Positions 25,089 through 33,533 of a stretch of DNA of 64,000 nt are shown piece after piece. The stretch lies in assembly GCA_017620525.1 (NCBI GenBank), contig JAGAUY010000045.1, positions 62,001 through 126,000 of the forward strand. Direction: 5' to 3'. The position numbers and the translations under genes were made by a program. Positions within the stretch are counted from its first letter, which is position 1. Every line of letters begins with the position of its first letter. The stretch comes from Oscillospiraceae bacterium (lineage in GTDB: Bacteria; Bacillota; Clostridia; Oscillospirales; Oscillospiraceae). The notes beneath the pieces were generated by a model. That model worked only from the letters and a program-made list of their open reading frames with translations, did not search any database and was not told the DNA's origin.

Positions 25089-26221
25089 ATGCTGCTGATT
25101 CAGCACGGAATTCTCCATACCATGGAGTCGGATGATCCGATCCAGGCAGACTTGCTGATCGAAGATGGTAAAATCACTAGAATATGCCGGGAGATATTAC
25201 TGAAGAAGGATACGCAAATCGTAAATGCAGAAGGTCTGCATGTTTATCCCGCTTTATCGATGCCCATAGTCATATTGGAATCGCTGAAGAGCAGACAACA
25301 GCCCAGACAGATGCATCCAATGAGGGCACCAACCCGGTGACACCCTATATTCGGGCGATCGACGGAATCAACCCCATGGACAGCGCCTTCCATAATGCGC
25401 TGGCGGCAGGAATTACAGGCGTTATGGTTGGTCCCGGAAGCTCCAACCCCATAGGCGGACAATTTGCGTTTATCAAAACCTATGGGCGTTGTGTGGATGA
25501 TATGGTGGTGCTGGCACCGGCAGCTATCAAGCTGTCGTTTGGTGAAAATCCGATGTCCACCTACGGAGCTAACGGAGCCATGCCTGCCACCCGAATGGGA
25601 ATTGCTTCCGTGATCCGGGAAGAACTGCATCGGGCAAAGCAGTATCTTGAAAAGCCGGACGCAAAGAAGGATTTTAGGCTGGAGTGTTACCGTGAACTGT
25701 TTGAGGGAAAGATTCCGCTGAAAGCCCATGTCCATCGGACTGATGATATCTTTACGGCAATTCGAATAGCAAGGGAATTTGGACTCGCATTAACTTTGGA
25801 TCACTGCACAGAGGGACATTTGGTTGCCCGGGAGATCGCTGCCAGCGGATATCCTGCCATTGTGGGTCCTTCGCTGGCATCCCGGACAAAGGAAGAGGTA
25901 GCATATTCCGATTTCAAAACTCCCGGTATTCTCCTTAAGGCTGGTGTGACGGTTGCATTAACTACAGACCATCCGGTTTCCCGCATTCAGTATCTGCCGC
26001 TGTGTGCGGCGCTGGCGGCAAAAGAGGGGATGGGGGAAGAAGCGGCTCTTCGTGCCATCACAATTGATGCGGCGAAAATATGCCGGGTCGACCATAGATT
26101 GGGAAGTCTTAAAGAGGGGAAGGATGCAGATCTTGCGATATTTGACGGAAATCCTCTGGAAACAACTTCCTCAGTATGTATGACGATTATTAACGGAAAA
26201 GTTGTGTGGCCACAAAAATGA
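25089..26221 (+). pseudogene. Amidohydrolase (imidazolonepropionase-like) interrupted by a -1 frameshift
   Basis: The ATG at 25089 has AAGGAGG upstream and opens MLLIQHGILHTMES, typical of amidohydrolase strand 1. The frame breaks near 25250: the sequence TATCCCGCTTTATCGAT would read YPGFIDAHSH if one G were restored (CCCGGC). After that, the frame from about 25252 is intact to 26221 and has the metal motif DAHSH, KAHVHR, TLDHC and TTDHP. The rest of the protein shows no decay. The break is therefore either very recent or a sequencing error. If functional it would be a metal-dependent hydrolase of unknown substrate. Confidence 0.75.
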
Positions 26222-26330
26222 GAGTCAACGATATTCTTGTATCGTAGGAACGCGATAGCGTGATTCAGACAGGCCATCAACAATAGGGCATGGTTTGTTT
26301 CTGAAATCACATACTATTTCAGGAGATAAT

Positions 26331-27641
26331 ATGATGGATTCAATTTGGACTACAGACGTACAAATGCCAAGATTTCCGCAGCTGGACGGAAGTTTGCAAA
26401 CAGAAGTGTTGATCATAGGCGGTGGTCTGGCGGGGATTTTGTGTGCCTGGAAGTTGACCCAAGCAGGAGTAGACTGTGTTCTGATCGAACAGAACCGGAT
26501 CATGAGTGGGGTCAGCGGCAGGACTACTGCAAAGCTCACTGCACAACACGGGCTTATTTTTGCAAAGCTTTTGAAAAAACACGGTCCGGAAAAAGCCAGG
26601 CTGTACTGGCAGGCCAATCGGGATGCCGTAACGGCATTGGGGGGACTGGCCCGAAGCATGGACTGCGATTTTCGAGTACAGAACAGTTATCTGTATGCAA
26701 CGGGCAGTACGGAGAAACTGGAAGCGGAAATGGCAGCCTGCCGGCAGCTGGGGATCCCGGTTTGCTGGGAAAACACAGTAACCCTACCGTTTCCTGTGAC
26801 CGGTGCGTTAAGACTTCCGGACCAAGGTCAGTTTCATCCTCTGAAATTGGCTGCCCATTTGGCAAAGGCCTTGCCCATATACGAAAATACCAAAGCCTTG
26901 GCTTTTGTTGGTAACCGGGTGCAGACCCCAAAGGGTACGATCACTGCTGAGAAGATCATTGTGGCGACTCATTTTCCGATGCTGAATAAGCATGGCGCTT
27001 ACTTTCTGAAACTGTATCAGCAGCGATCCTATGTCATTGCGGTAGAAAATGTGGAGCAGCTGGAAGGCATGTACCTGGACTGTGCGGACAACGGTTTATC
27101 CCTGCGCAGTGCCGGTAAGTGGCTTCTGCTCGGTGGTGGAGGTCACCGTACCGGGAAACAGGGGCTTAATTGGAAACTTCCGGAGGCAGCGGCACAGCGG
27201 TATTATTCCCATGCACAAATCGTGGCCCGCTGGGCAACACAAGACTGCATGAGTTTGGATGGTATGCCATATATTGGACGCTACAGTAACACAACCCCCA
27301 ATCTGTATGTTGCCACAGGCTTTCAAAAATGGGGCATAAGCTCTTCGATGGCAGCCGCCTCTGTTCTGACGGATTTGATCCGGGATAAAGAAAACCCATA
27401 TGCTTCCTTATTCTCTCCCCAGCGCAGTATGGTGCATAAGCAACTATTTGTTAATAGCATGGAAGCTACGGCGAATCTGCTCATGCCTACCAAACCCCGC
27501 TGTCCGCATCTTGGATGTGCTCTGCATTGGAATAAAGCAGAGCGCTCCTGGGATTGTTCATGCCATGGCTCCCGGTTCGATGAGAAGGGAAAGGTGCTGA
27601 ACAATCCGGCAACAGATGGCATGAAGCATCCTCCACTCTGA
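26331..27641 (+). CDS. FAD-dependent oxidoreductase with C-terminal Rieske domain
   Basis: About 436 residues from ATG 26331 (or 26334), behind AGGAGATAAT. The FAD-binding motif IGGGLAG is at about 29-35 and a D-amino-acid-oxidase-like fold follows. The C-terminal Rieske [2Fe-2S] motif has CPH (about 391-393) and CSCH (about 409-412). This fusion is common in Firmicutes, though the reaction is not firmly known. It lies 109 nt after the amidohydrolase and downstream of manganese catalase, suggesting a redox or oxidative stress setting. The C-terminus ends soon after the Rieske motif, slightly shorter than usual. Confidence 0.87.
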   Translation: MMDSIWTTDVQMPRFPQLDGSLQTEVLIIGGGLAGILCAWKLTQAGVDCVLIEQNRIMSGVSGRTTAKLTAQHGLIFAKLLKKHGPEKARLYWQANRDAVTALGGLARSMDCDFRVQNSYLYATGSTEKLEAEMAACRQLGIPVCWENTVTLPFPVTGALRLPDQGQFHPLKLAAHLAKALPIYENTKALAFVGNRVQTPKGTITAEKIIVATHFPMLNKHGAYFLKLYQQRSYVIAVENVEQLEGMYLDCADNGLSLRSAGKWLLLGGGGHRTGKQGLNWKLPEAAAQRYYSHAQIVARWATQDCMSLDGMPYIGRYSNTTPNLYVATGFQKWGISSSMAAASVLTDLIRDKENPYASLFSPQRSMVHKQLFVNSMEATANLLMPTKPRCPHLGCALHWNKAERSWDCSCHGSRFDEKGKVLNNPATDGMKHPPL

Positions 27642-28128
27642 CATGCTAATTGATTCTCAGTGGAATATATAAAACCTCTCCCAAACCCATAAATCGGTGC
27701 CCGGAGAGGTTATCTGATTATCGCCTGGACATTTTATTTGCCACATCGCCATAGAGCGGGGGTGCCAACCCAAAATCGCACCGTCGAAGAGGTTCCCAAG
27801 TAGGGCCGAGAGACCGCCGGCAACGCTGCTGTTGACTCCAATAAAGTGAAGAATGAGACAATAAGAATCCAGCTCGCTGGAGTAACATCCGGAGGGCGGG
27901 ATTCTTGCATTAGCAAAAGCGTTAGCATTTTGTGTTCTTTGTTAGCATTTTTGCATCATAATATCGAAAGCACGTTCGTTATAAACAAATATGAGATATT
28001 AGAAAAACATGGTAAAATAAAGAAAAACCGCCCCAAACGTTTGTTATGGGCGGTTTTGTCATGTCTATGCAATACAGAAAAGATATTTTATCACGGGAAA
28101 TTCAGTGGAGGGACTGAACCCATGTGAC
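27642..28128. other. Gene-poor region with two hairpins and a doubtful minus-strand reading frame
   Basis: No convincing gene. A hairpin AACCTCTCC/GGAGAGGTT (27673-27711) has its T-rich tail on the minus strand, as if ending a leftward transcript. A 64-codon minus frame (27734-27928) has a hydrophobic stretch (ILIVSFF) but no good ribosome binding site. The overlapping frame encodes IGVNSSVAGGLSALLGNLF, so a frameshifted small membrane-protein gene is possible. GTTAGCATTTT occurs twice at about 27920-27950. Base composition becomes AT-rich from about 27,900. Confidence 0.4.
28024..28057. terminator. Bidirectional terminator hairpin
   Basis: Stem AAAACCGCCC/GGGCGGTTTT (28024-28033, 28048-28057) with A and T runs on either side. 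On the minus strand it lies downstream of the DUF6933-like gene, about 70 nt after its stop. Confidence 0.75.
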
Positions 28129-28710
28129 TCAATGATTTGAATAACGCCGGAGAAGCAGTTCTCTGAATTTCTTACCAGGCATGAAGTATTCCGTTTTTCC
28201 ATTCACTTTCTGTGTCACGATCCAATCAAAATTCATTTTTCGATTTATTTCAAAGGTTTTCAGAATGCCGTTCTCAATGAAATCATAGAAGCGATAACCA
28301 TCTTCTGTAAAGGCCGTTTGATTGCGGTTCAGCGTTGCGATGATGCTTCTGTCAGTGATTCTGCTGAAGCAGATCATGGATCTTTCTGAGAAAAAGCGTT
28401 CCAGCGCAGATTGCATTTGCTGGTCATCCTTGTACAGTTCGATGAGATAACCGGAAATATAGTTTCCGACATCTTGCAAATCTCCCATTTTTATATCGAT
28501 CAGAAACAGCGTAAACTTGCTTGCAAAATGCACCAACTGCAAACACTTGCGCCGATCGAAGTAGAAAAGCTTTGCGCCCCATTGAAGCATCCGGTCCCCG
28601 CTTTCTTTCTCAATAACTGCCTGCGCGAGCATGTTCACGGGATAACGCAGATCCTGGGGCATTTTCAGTTTATAGCGCTCGATTGTCTCTTTTGTTGCAT
28701 AGATAATCAT
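28129..28710 (-). CDS. DUF6933-like conserved protein
   Basis: 193 residues from the ATG complement at 28710, preceded by AAGGAGAT. Recognisable phrases are MIIYATKETIERYKL, WGAKLFYFDRRKCLQLVHFASKFTLFL, read in pieces, and TDRSIIATLNRNQ near the C-terminal half. These resemble the DUF6933 family of single-domain proteins found in mobile and accessory regions. No catalytic motif is visible and the function is unknown. It has its own promoter on the minus strand and lies alone in an AT-rich stretch. Confidence 0.6.
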   Translation of the reverse strand: MIIYATKETIERYKLKMPQDLRYPVNMLAQAVIEKESGDRMLQWGAKLFYFDRRKCLQLVHFASKFTLFLIDIKMGDLQDVGNYISGYLIELYKDDQQMQSALERFFSERSMICFSRITDRSIIATLNRNQTAFTEDGYRFYDFIENGILKTFEINRKMNFDWIVTQKVNGKTEYFMPGKKFRELLLRRYSNH

Positions 28711-28762
28711 GATTAATCTCCTTGATACAGGATCTTGAAATAGTGATGAATTGTTTTGTTTA

Positions 28763-28791
28763 ATCATATCACACTGTCAGTTGAATAACAA
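28763..28791 (-). promoter_or_regulatory. Promoter of the DUF6933-like gene
   Basis: On the minus strand, TTGTTA (complement of 28786-28791), a 17-nt spacer and TATGAT (complement of 28763-28768), 53 nt before the start codon. Confidence 0.6.
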
Positions 28792-29063
28792 CACAAAATG
28801 GCACGGGTTTTGTCAAGGATAATTTTCACCGCAAAGAATTATTATGCAGAAATTGGTCGTTTGCAAACCAGTTTCAATAAAGCGAGTTCCTCCAAGGTGG
28901 CTTAGTTAGCACCTTAGAGGAATTTGTCTAATTATGATCACTTCGCAAAATTATACGACTAAACTGCATTGGAATTTCAAAATCTGTTTAGTAGTTTTCG
29001 TACCGTTGCATTAGTGATAGCAACCAATTCATTTATACCAATGAAGCAGTCTCCTTTCACATC
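28792..29063. other. AT-rich non-coding stretch with one hairpin
   Basis: No gene seen. A 13-bp stem with one mismatch, TTCCTCCAAGGTG/CACCTTAGAGGAA (28887-28899, 28910-28922), is followed by TTTG on the plus strand and may be a weak terminator. Confidence 0.4.
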
Positions 29064-29561
29064 TTATCTAATGCTGCACACGACCCATGTTTCGTTCTGC
29101 ATTTCCATGTCGATAGTCGCAGCAAATGGTTTTGAAAACTCTCCCCAGATTAAAACGCCAGAAAGATCAACTACAGCAGATTCATCTGCAATATCGGTTT
29201 TAAGAATAGTGAATTCCACTTTCGGAAGTTTATCCGGATCAATTGCTCCATCCGTCACAAACGGAAGAGCGGGCATAACTGTTTTGAGCGGGGTGATATA
29301 GGAAGCAATGGACATGCCTTTTTCGCCGACAGAAAACGATAAGACTTTTTCAATTTGAGATGACCAATCTTCATCAATGCATGCTATAATGCCATCAACA
29401 TCAAAACTGTTGATAGCATTCTCAAGAATCTCTATGGTGTTCTCCGGTTTGGACAGTTCGTTGGAACAACCGACAAACAGAGAACACATTACGGCAGTCA
29501 GAAGAAATGCTGCTACTATTTTTTGAAACTTATGAATTACACTCCTTACAACATTGTACAT
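29064..29561 (-). CDS. Small lipoprotein of unknown function
   Basis: Up to 165 residues. A signal peptide with lipobox LFVGC predicts a membrane-anchored lipoprotein of about 130 mature residues. The mature part resembles the DUF4878/lumazine-binding type (ENTIEILENAINSFDVDGIIACI, then alternating strands ending TWVVCSIR) in general shape only. The start is unclear. The ATG at 29561 lies inside a TATAAT-like box on the minus strand, and the good ribosome binding site AAGGAG (complement of 29542-29547) has no in-frame ATG, GTG or TTG after it, only ATT. Confidence 0.6.
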   Translation of the reverse strand: MYNVVRSVIHKFQKIVAAFLLTAVMCSLFVGCSNELSKPENTIEILENAINSFDVDGIIACIDEDWSSQIEKVLSFSVGEKGMSIASYITPLKTVMPALPFVTDGAIDPDKLPKVEFTILKTDIADESAVVDLSGVLIWGEFSKPFAATIDMEMQNETWVVCSIR

Positions 29562-29634
29562 TATACATCGTCAGCTGTAACTGCTTTACAGGTAAATTTT
29601 CAAAGTTCCCTGCTTATTTTGCGTAGGAGATAGT

Positions 29635-29784
29635 ATGAAGTTCAAACATCTAATGTCCAACGATAAACCTTTCGGTGATAAATACACACCTTACTTCGTA
29701 GTACAACTAAAATGTAAAAAGCAGAGTTGGTATGGATTAGAAGTTATCAACATTGACGATATGCAGCTTAATACATATTGGTAA
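29635..29784 (+). CDS. Hypothetical small protein (49 residues)
   Basis: MKFKHLMSNDKPFGDKYTPY, then FVVQLKCKKQSWYGLEVIN and a C-terminus ending in YW. It starts 74 nt from the divergent lipoprotein gene and has TAGGAG seven bases before the ATG. The composition is protein-like, with many aromatics and Lys, but no family was recognised. It could be a real small protein or the front of a longer gene cut by the rearrangement visible at about 30,335. Confidence 0.4.
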   Translation: MKFKHLMSNDKPFGDKYTPYFVVQLKCKKQSWYGLEVINIDDMQLNTYW

Positions 29785-29838
29785 AATTACCTCAACGAAT
29801 AAGGAATGTTAATTATGAAGAAACCAAGGACAGAGCAC

Positions 29839-30335
29839 TCAGCCGCGAGTGTCTTTCTTAACACTGTGCAGCGCGACGTTACCGATAATAAGGAGAACCA
29901 CAACAAATACAAGCAGGATCAGCCACACCTCCCAGAGGTGCTCCGCTGTGTACAAGAAAGCTTCGTCTGCCTCATGGGGGATCATAGGAAGTTCCTCCTG
30001 AAGCCGGAGAGGCAGATCATTCAGATTGCTGATACTGCCCAGAGCTTCCATGCCCCATCGGCTGAGCATAACTGCAGAAACACTGGAAGCGGTACCCTCC
30101 ATTGCGAATAACACACCGGAGAACAGCAGCTGCACGATCAAGATGTAAGGAGACATCTGGCTGGCGAGCTGCTCATTTTTGACGATACAGGAAATGCACA
30201 GTCCCATGGTGTCTGCTGCAAAAACGATTAGGAAGATCGTAATGTAGTATTCCAGCATAGCAGAGCCGAAAATGAGACCTTCAGACGGAAGCTCGTTGTC
30301 GTAAGCCCAATGGACACCGTAAAAGCTCAGGCATA
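29839..30335 (-). pseudogene. C-terminal fragment of an ABC-2 type transporter permease
   Basis: Reading leftward, the frame has three or four membrane helices (YYITIFLIVFAADTMGLCIS, SPYILIVQLLFSGVLF, LWEVWLILLVFVVVLLIIG). The phrases DTMGLCISCIVKNEQ and LSRWGMEALGS are typical of the C-terminal half of ABC-2 permeases, often fused to FHA and ATPase domains in Clostridia. The front of the gene is missing. At about 30,335 the similarity stops and the opposite strand begins to read as a phage-type protein. The open frame to 30444 across that junction is accidental. The product is presumably not made. Confidence 0.65.
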
Positions 30336-30517
30336 AGCTGACCAGCCGGAAGCTGTGGCTGGCTGTGGCGCTGTTTGTGTCCGGCCTGATCACCGCCTTT
30401 GGAGGTTCCGGCGAGGTGGCCGAGACCGTCTCCGGCTGCATCATGCAGGGCGCCGCCGTGATCAGCTACGTCCTCGCCGAAGGCTGGGCCGATGCCGCAA
30501 ATGCCTGTGGTGAGTAA
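30323..30517 (+). pseudogene. Phage-type small membrane protein gene lacking its start
   Basis: The plus-strand frame reads KLTSRKLWLAVALFVSGLI, then TAFGGSGEVAETVSGCIMQG and YVLAEGWADAANACGE, ending at TAA 30515-30517. This resembles a small phage protein (about 60 residues, holin-like) common in Clostridia prophages, with almost the whole gene present. No start codon or ribosome binding site precedes it: TAA at 30320-30322 closes the frame. It is fused back to back with the truncated ABC permease and followed by a terminator. Likely a leftover from prophage excision or deletion. Confidence 0.55.
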
Positions 30518-30547
30518 AAAGGTGAAATGACAAAGCAATAGACAAAA

Positions 30548-30577
30548 AAGAACGGCACCCCCACAGGTGCCGTTCTT
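30548..30577. terminator. Bidirectional terminator between the phage remnant and tRNA-Pro(CGG)
   Basis: A 12-bp stem AAGAACGGCACC/GGTGCCGTTCTT with a six-base loop. It is flanked by AAAAAA on the left (a T run for the leftward tRNA transcript) and CTT on the right. Confidence 0.85.
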
Positions 30578-30654
30578 CTTATAAGCGCTTCTCAAAGACA
30601 AATAACTCGCCAATCATTATAACCGGAAAGCCAAATTGTTCGTATAAGAAACAT

Positions 30655-30731
30655 TGGTCGGAGTAGCGGGATTCGAACCCGCGGCCTCTTGGACCCGAAC
30701 CAAGCGCGATACCAAACTTCGCCATACCCCG
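30655..30731 (-). tRNA. tRNA-Pro (anticodon CGG)
   Basis: 77 nt with encoded CCA. The acceptor is CGGGGTA/TACTCCG, the anticodon stem is CTTGG/CCAAG with loop TTCGGGT (anticodon CGG), and the T arm is GCGGG-TTCGAAT-CCCGC. All four arms fold. Its 3' end faces the mosaic region 27.6-30.6 kb, which is the usual orientation when a tRNA gene serves as an integration site. Confidence 0.95.
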
Positions 30732-30743
30732 ATAGACCTAGAT

Positions 30744-30772
30744 ATTATAATGAGATTTCCTCTTCTTGTCAA
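30744..30772 (-). promoter_or_regulatory. Consensus promoter of tRNA-Pro(CGG)
   Basis: On the minus strand, TTGACA (complement of 30767-30772), exactly 17 nt, then TATAAT (complement of 30744-30749), 12 nt before the tRNA 5' end. Confidence 0.9.
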
Positions 30773-30827
30773 GTCCCGGGTGGTATTTTGCTCTGATTCT
30801 CCGTGTAAAATGCATCGAGGTGATAGA

Positions 30828-31118
30828 ATGGCATATCGTATTGATTACGGACCGCAAGGGATCGAACACCGGGGAAGTGGAAAAGGCATACTCAGAATAC
30901 AAATCATGACGGCTGCGTTTCTGCTGCTGTTCATACTGGCTGTCAGACATCAGTGGCCGGATGGAGCTAAGAAGATGCGGGAATGTCTGCTTCCGGGTGG
31001 GGAAGTGCATGAAGCCGCATTTACTGAATTTGTTGCGGAAATCAGCGGTGGAGAGCCGGTAGGACAGGCTTTGACTGTGTTTTGCAGGAAGATCATTGAA
31101 AACGCGAAGGTTGATTGA
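30828..31118 (+). CDS. Small single-pass membrane protein upstream of the M50 protease
   Basis: 96 residues from the ATG at 30828 behind GAGGTGA. A basic N-terminus (MAYRIDYGPQGIEHRG) is followed by one membrane helix (about 23-40) and an outside domain of about 55 residues. It overlaps the next gene, an M50 protease, by 23 nt. In Bacillus the protease SpoIVFB is held by SpoIVFA, encoded just upstream. By position and topology this protein might be a much smaller functional analogue, but no sequence similarity to SpoIVFA was recognised. Confidence 0.55.
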   Translation: MAYRIDYGPQGIEHRGSGKGILRIQIMTAAFLLLFILAVRHQWPDGAKKMRECLLPGGEVHEAAFTEFVAEISGGEPVGQALTVFCRKIIENAKVD

Positions 31119-31671
31119 GGTTTCACCTTGGGCATTGATCGGTATGGCAGCAATGCTGATGCTGCTTCCGCTTCGCTGGGTAGTGGGTGCCGCGATTGCC
31201 GGATTATTTCATGAGCTGTGCCATTTCCTGGCGATTCGGCTGTGCGGCGGAGAAGTGACCGATTTTTTGATCGGTGCCGGCGGAGCAAAAATGCGGATCA
31301 CCGCAATGAGTCCGATTAAAGAAATGCTCTGCGCGGCGGCAGGCCCCATCGGGAGTTTTGCGCTGCTTATGCTTGCAGGATATGCTCCTGCTGCCGCTCT
31401 GTGCGGATTTGCACAGGGGATATTTAACCTTTTACCTGTTTACCCGCTGGATGGAGGCAGGATCCTGCGGTGCATTCTGGAAATGGCATATCCGCGGGTC
31501 TCTTATTCGTTGATACACGGTACGGAACTTGTTATGAAGTGTTTTAGCCTGTGCGCAATGATCAGCCTGCTGTTTGCACTTGATCTGCTGATATGGATCC
31601 CGCTTCTGTTGCTGAAACTCCTTCCGGAGAAAAACCCCTTGCAAAGATGCCGAACAAAGGGTACAATATAA
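31096..31671 (+). CDS. M50-family site-2 intramembrane metalloprotease (SpoIVFB-like)
   Basis: 191 residues from a TTG at 31096 (AGGAAG upstream), overlapping the previous gene. The zinc motif HELCH (39-43) lies in a membrane segment, and the second motif NLLPVYPLDGGR (111-122) supplies Asp119. About five hydrophobic segments are present. Minimal M50 proteases of this kind process membrane-bound pro-sigma factors or peptides. A role in sporulation is possible but unproven, because other small M50 enzymes look alike. The next gene begins 26 nt later. Confidence 0.83.
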   Translation: MKTRRLIEVSPWALIGMAAMLMLLPLRWVVGAAIAGLFHELCHFLAIRLCGGEVTDFLIGAGGAKMRITAMSPIKEMLCAAAGPIGSFALLMLAGYAPAAALCGFAQGIFNLLPVYPLDGGRILRCILEMAYPRVSYSLIHGTELVMKCFSLCAMISLLFALDLLIWIPLLLLKLLPEKNPLQRCRTKGTI

Positions 31672-31697
31672 AAAGATTATATTGAAGAGGTATATCT

Positions 31698-33533
31698 ATG
31701 ACCGAATTGATAAACAGAATTCTGCCTACTGTGCAGAAACCTGCCCGCTATACGGGTGGAGAATATAATGAGATCCGGAAGAATCCTGACGAAGTTCGTG
31801 TGCGTGTTGCATTCTGTTTCCCGGATACTTACGAGATTGGTATGTCCAATGTGGGTATGCGGATCCTTTACGGTGTGATGAACGAGATGGATGGTGTCTG
31901 GTGCGAACGTGTCTTTGCTCCCTGGGGTGATATGGAAGAAGCGATGCGCGCCAATGGCCTGCCATTATGGGCACTGGAGAGCCAGGATCCTGTTAAAGAC
32001 TTTGACATGGTTGCATTTACCATCGGATATGAAATGGCTTACTCCAATGTGCTGAATATGATGCGTCTTGCTGGAATTCCGCTCCACGCCAGGGACCGTC
32101 ATGATCTCAAGGGCATTGTCTTTGCCGGTGGTGTCTGCACTTTTAATCCGGAGCCTTTGGCGGATTTCTTTGATTTCTTTTCTCTGGGCGAGGGAGAGGA
32201 GAGTACGGTGGAAATTGTAGCTCTCTATGACCACGCCAAGGCGGAAGGCTGGAGCAAAGAACAGTACCTGAAGGAAGTATCCAGGATTCCCGGTGTATAT
32301 GTTCCCAGCTTCTATGAGCATCAGTACAACGAGGACGGTACATTGGCGTCCATCGTGCCGCTAGACGGCGCGCCTGGCAAGATCACCAAGCGGATTGTTG
32401 AGAATCTGGACAATGCTTATTGGCCTACCAAGATGATTGTACCTTCCACTGAAATCGTCCATGACCGCGCTAACCTGGAAGTATTCCGCGGATGCATCCG
32501 TGGATGCCGTTTTTGCCAGGCTGGATTTTCCTGTCGTCCGGTCCGCAAGAAGAGTCCGGAGGTTCTCTACCGCAATGCAGTTGAAATGCTGGAGAATTCC
32601 GGAAACAACGAAATTACGCTGTCCAGTTTGTCTACATCCGACTACCGCGGACTAAAAGAACTGACGGATCAGATGATCCCATATTGTTCTGAGCACCGGA
32701 TTAATCTGTCCGTACCTTCTCTTCGCGCGGACAACTTCTCCAGGGAATTGATGGAAAAACTGCAGACTGTCCGCAAGAGCGGCCTGACTTTTGCACCTGA
32801 AGCCGGAACCCAACGTCTGAGAGATGTTATCAACAAAAATCTGACGGAAGACGAGATCCTGACCACCTGTGCAAACGCATTTGCCGGAGGCTGGAATAAC
32901 GTAAAGCTGTACTTTATGCTTGGCCTGCCGACTGAGACGGATGAGGATGTTCTGGGTATTGCGGATCTGGTGTACAAGGTCATCAAGACATGGAAAGAAC
33001 ATGCAGCCAACAAGAAGCGTGCCGTTCGCATCCATGTGGCGACTGCTTATTTCGTTCCCAAACCCCATACACCATTCCAGTGGGAAAAGCAGATCACACC
33101 TGATGAGTATCTGCGCCGCTGCCGGCTGTTAAAGGGACATTTTTATTCCAAGTGCATTGAATACAACTACCATGCGCCGGACTTGAGCCGTCTGGAAGCC
33201 ATTTTTGCCCGGGGCGACCGCCGATTGGCTCCTGTTCTGGAGGAAGCAACCATGAATGGTGCCAGACTGGATGGCTGGGATGAGTACTTTAACTACTCGA
33301 TCTGGTTTGATGCCATCAACAAATGTGGCATTGATCCCGATTTCTATACGACACGCGGTTATGGCGAGGATGAGATCCTGCCCTGGGATACCATTGATGT
33401 CGGTGTCAGCAAGAGATTCCTGCTGCGAGAGCGCCATCGCGCCCAGGAAGGCGTTGTAACGCCAGACTGCCGCCATGGTTGTGCCGGTTGCGGTGCAAAT
33501 TGTCTGCTGAAGGAGGTTGCGTGCGATGCCTAG
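31698..33533 (+). CDS. B12-binding-type radical SAM protein, TIGR03960 family
   Basis: 611 residues. The N-terminal half has a cobalamin-binding-like Rossmann fold (VAFCFPDTYEIGMSN, GGVCTFNPEP). The radical SAM core carries the 4Fe-4S motif CIRGCRFC at about 265-273, and the C-terminus has a Cys-rich tail (CRHGCAGCGANC). The family is nearly always followed by a DUF2344 gene, as here. In other Clostridia this pair precedes ribonuclease G or rplU genes; those are absent here. A tRNA or rRNA modification role has been suggested but the reaction is not known. Confidence 0.92.
   Translation: MTELINRILPTVQKPARYTGGEYNEIRKNPDEVRVRVAFCFPDTYEIGMSNVGMRILYGVMNEMDGVWCERVFAPWGDMEEAMRANGLPLWALESQDPVKDFDMVAFTIGYEMAYSNVLNMMRLAGIPLHARDRHDLKGIVFAGGVCTFNPEPLADFFDFFSLGEGEESTVEIVALYDHAKAEGWSKEQYLKEVSRIPGVYVPSFYEHQYNEDGTLASIVPLDGAPGKITKRIVENLDNAYWPTKMIVPSTEIVHDRANLEVFRGCIRGCRFCQAGFSCRPVRKKSPEVLYRNAVEMLENSGNNEITLSSLSTSDYRGLKELTDQMIPYCSEHRINLSVPSLRADNFSRELMEKLQTVRKSGLTFAPEAGTQRLRDVINKNLTEDEILTTCANAFAGGWNNVKLYFMLGLPTETDEDVLGIADLVYKVIKTWKEHAANKKRAVRIHVATAYFVPKPHTPFQWEKQITPDEYLRRCRLLKGHFYSKCIEYNYHAPDLSRLEAIFARGDRRLAPVLEEATMNGARLDGWDEYFNYSIWFDAINKCGIDPDFYTTRGYGEDEILPWDTIDVGVSKRFLLRERHRAQEGVVTPDCRHGCAGCGANCLLKEVACDA

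Noticed and set aside
27734..27928. Confident small minus-strand gene
   Set aside because: There is no ribosome binding site and hydrophobic segments are split between two frames, so it is kept only as part of the region note.
29806..30111. Plus-strand 101-codon frame opposite the permease fragment
   Set aside because: It is antisense to recognisable membrane helices and reads as low-complexity shadow sequence.
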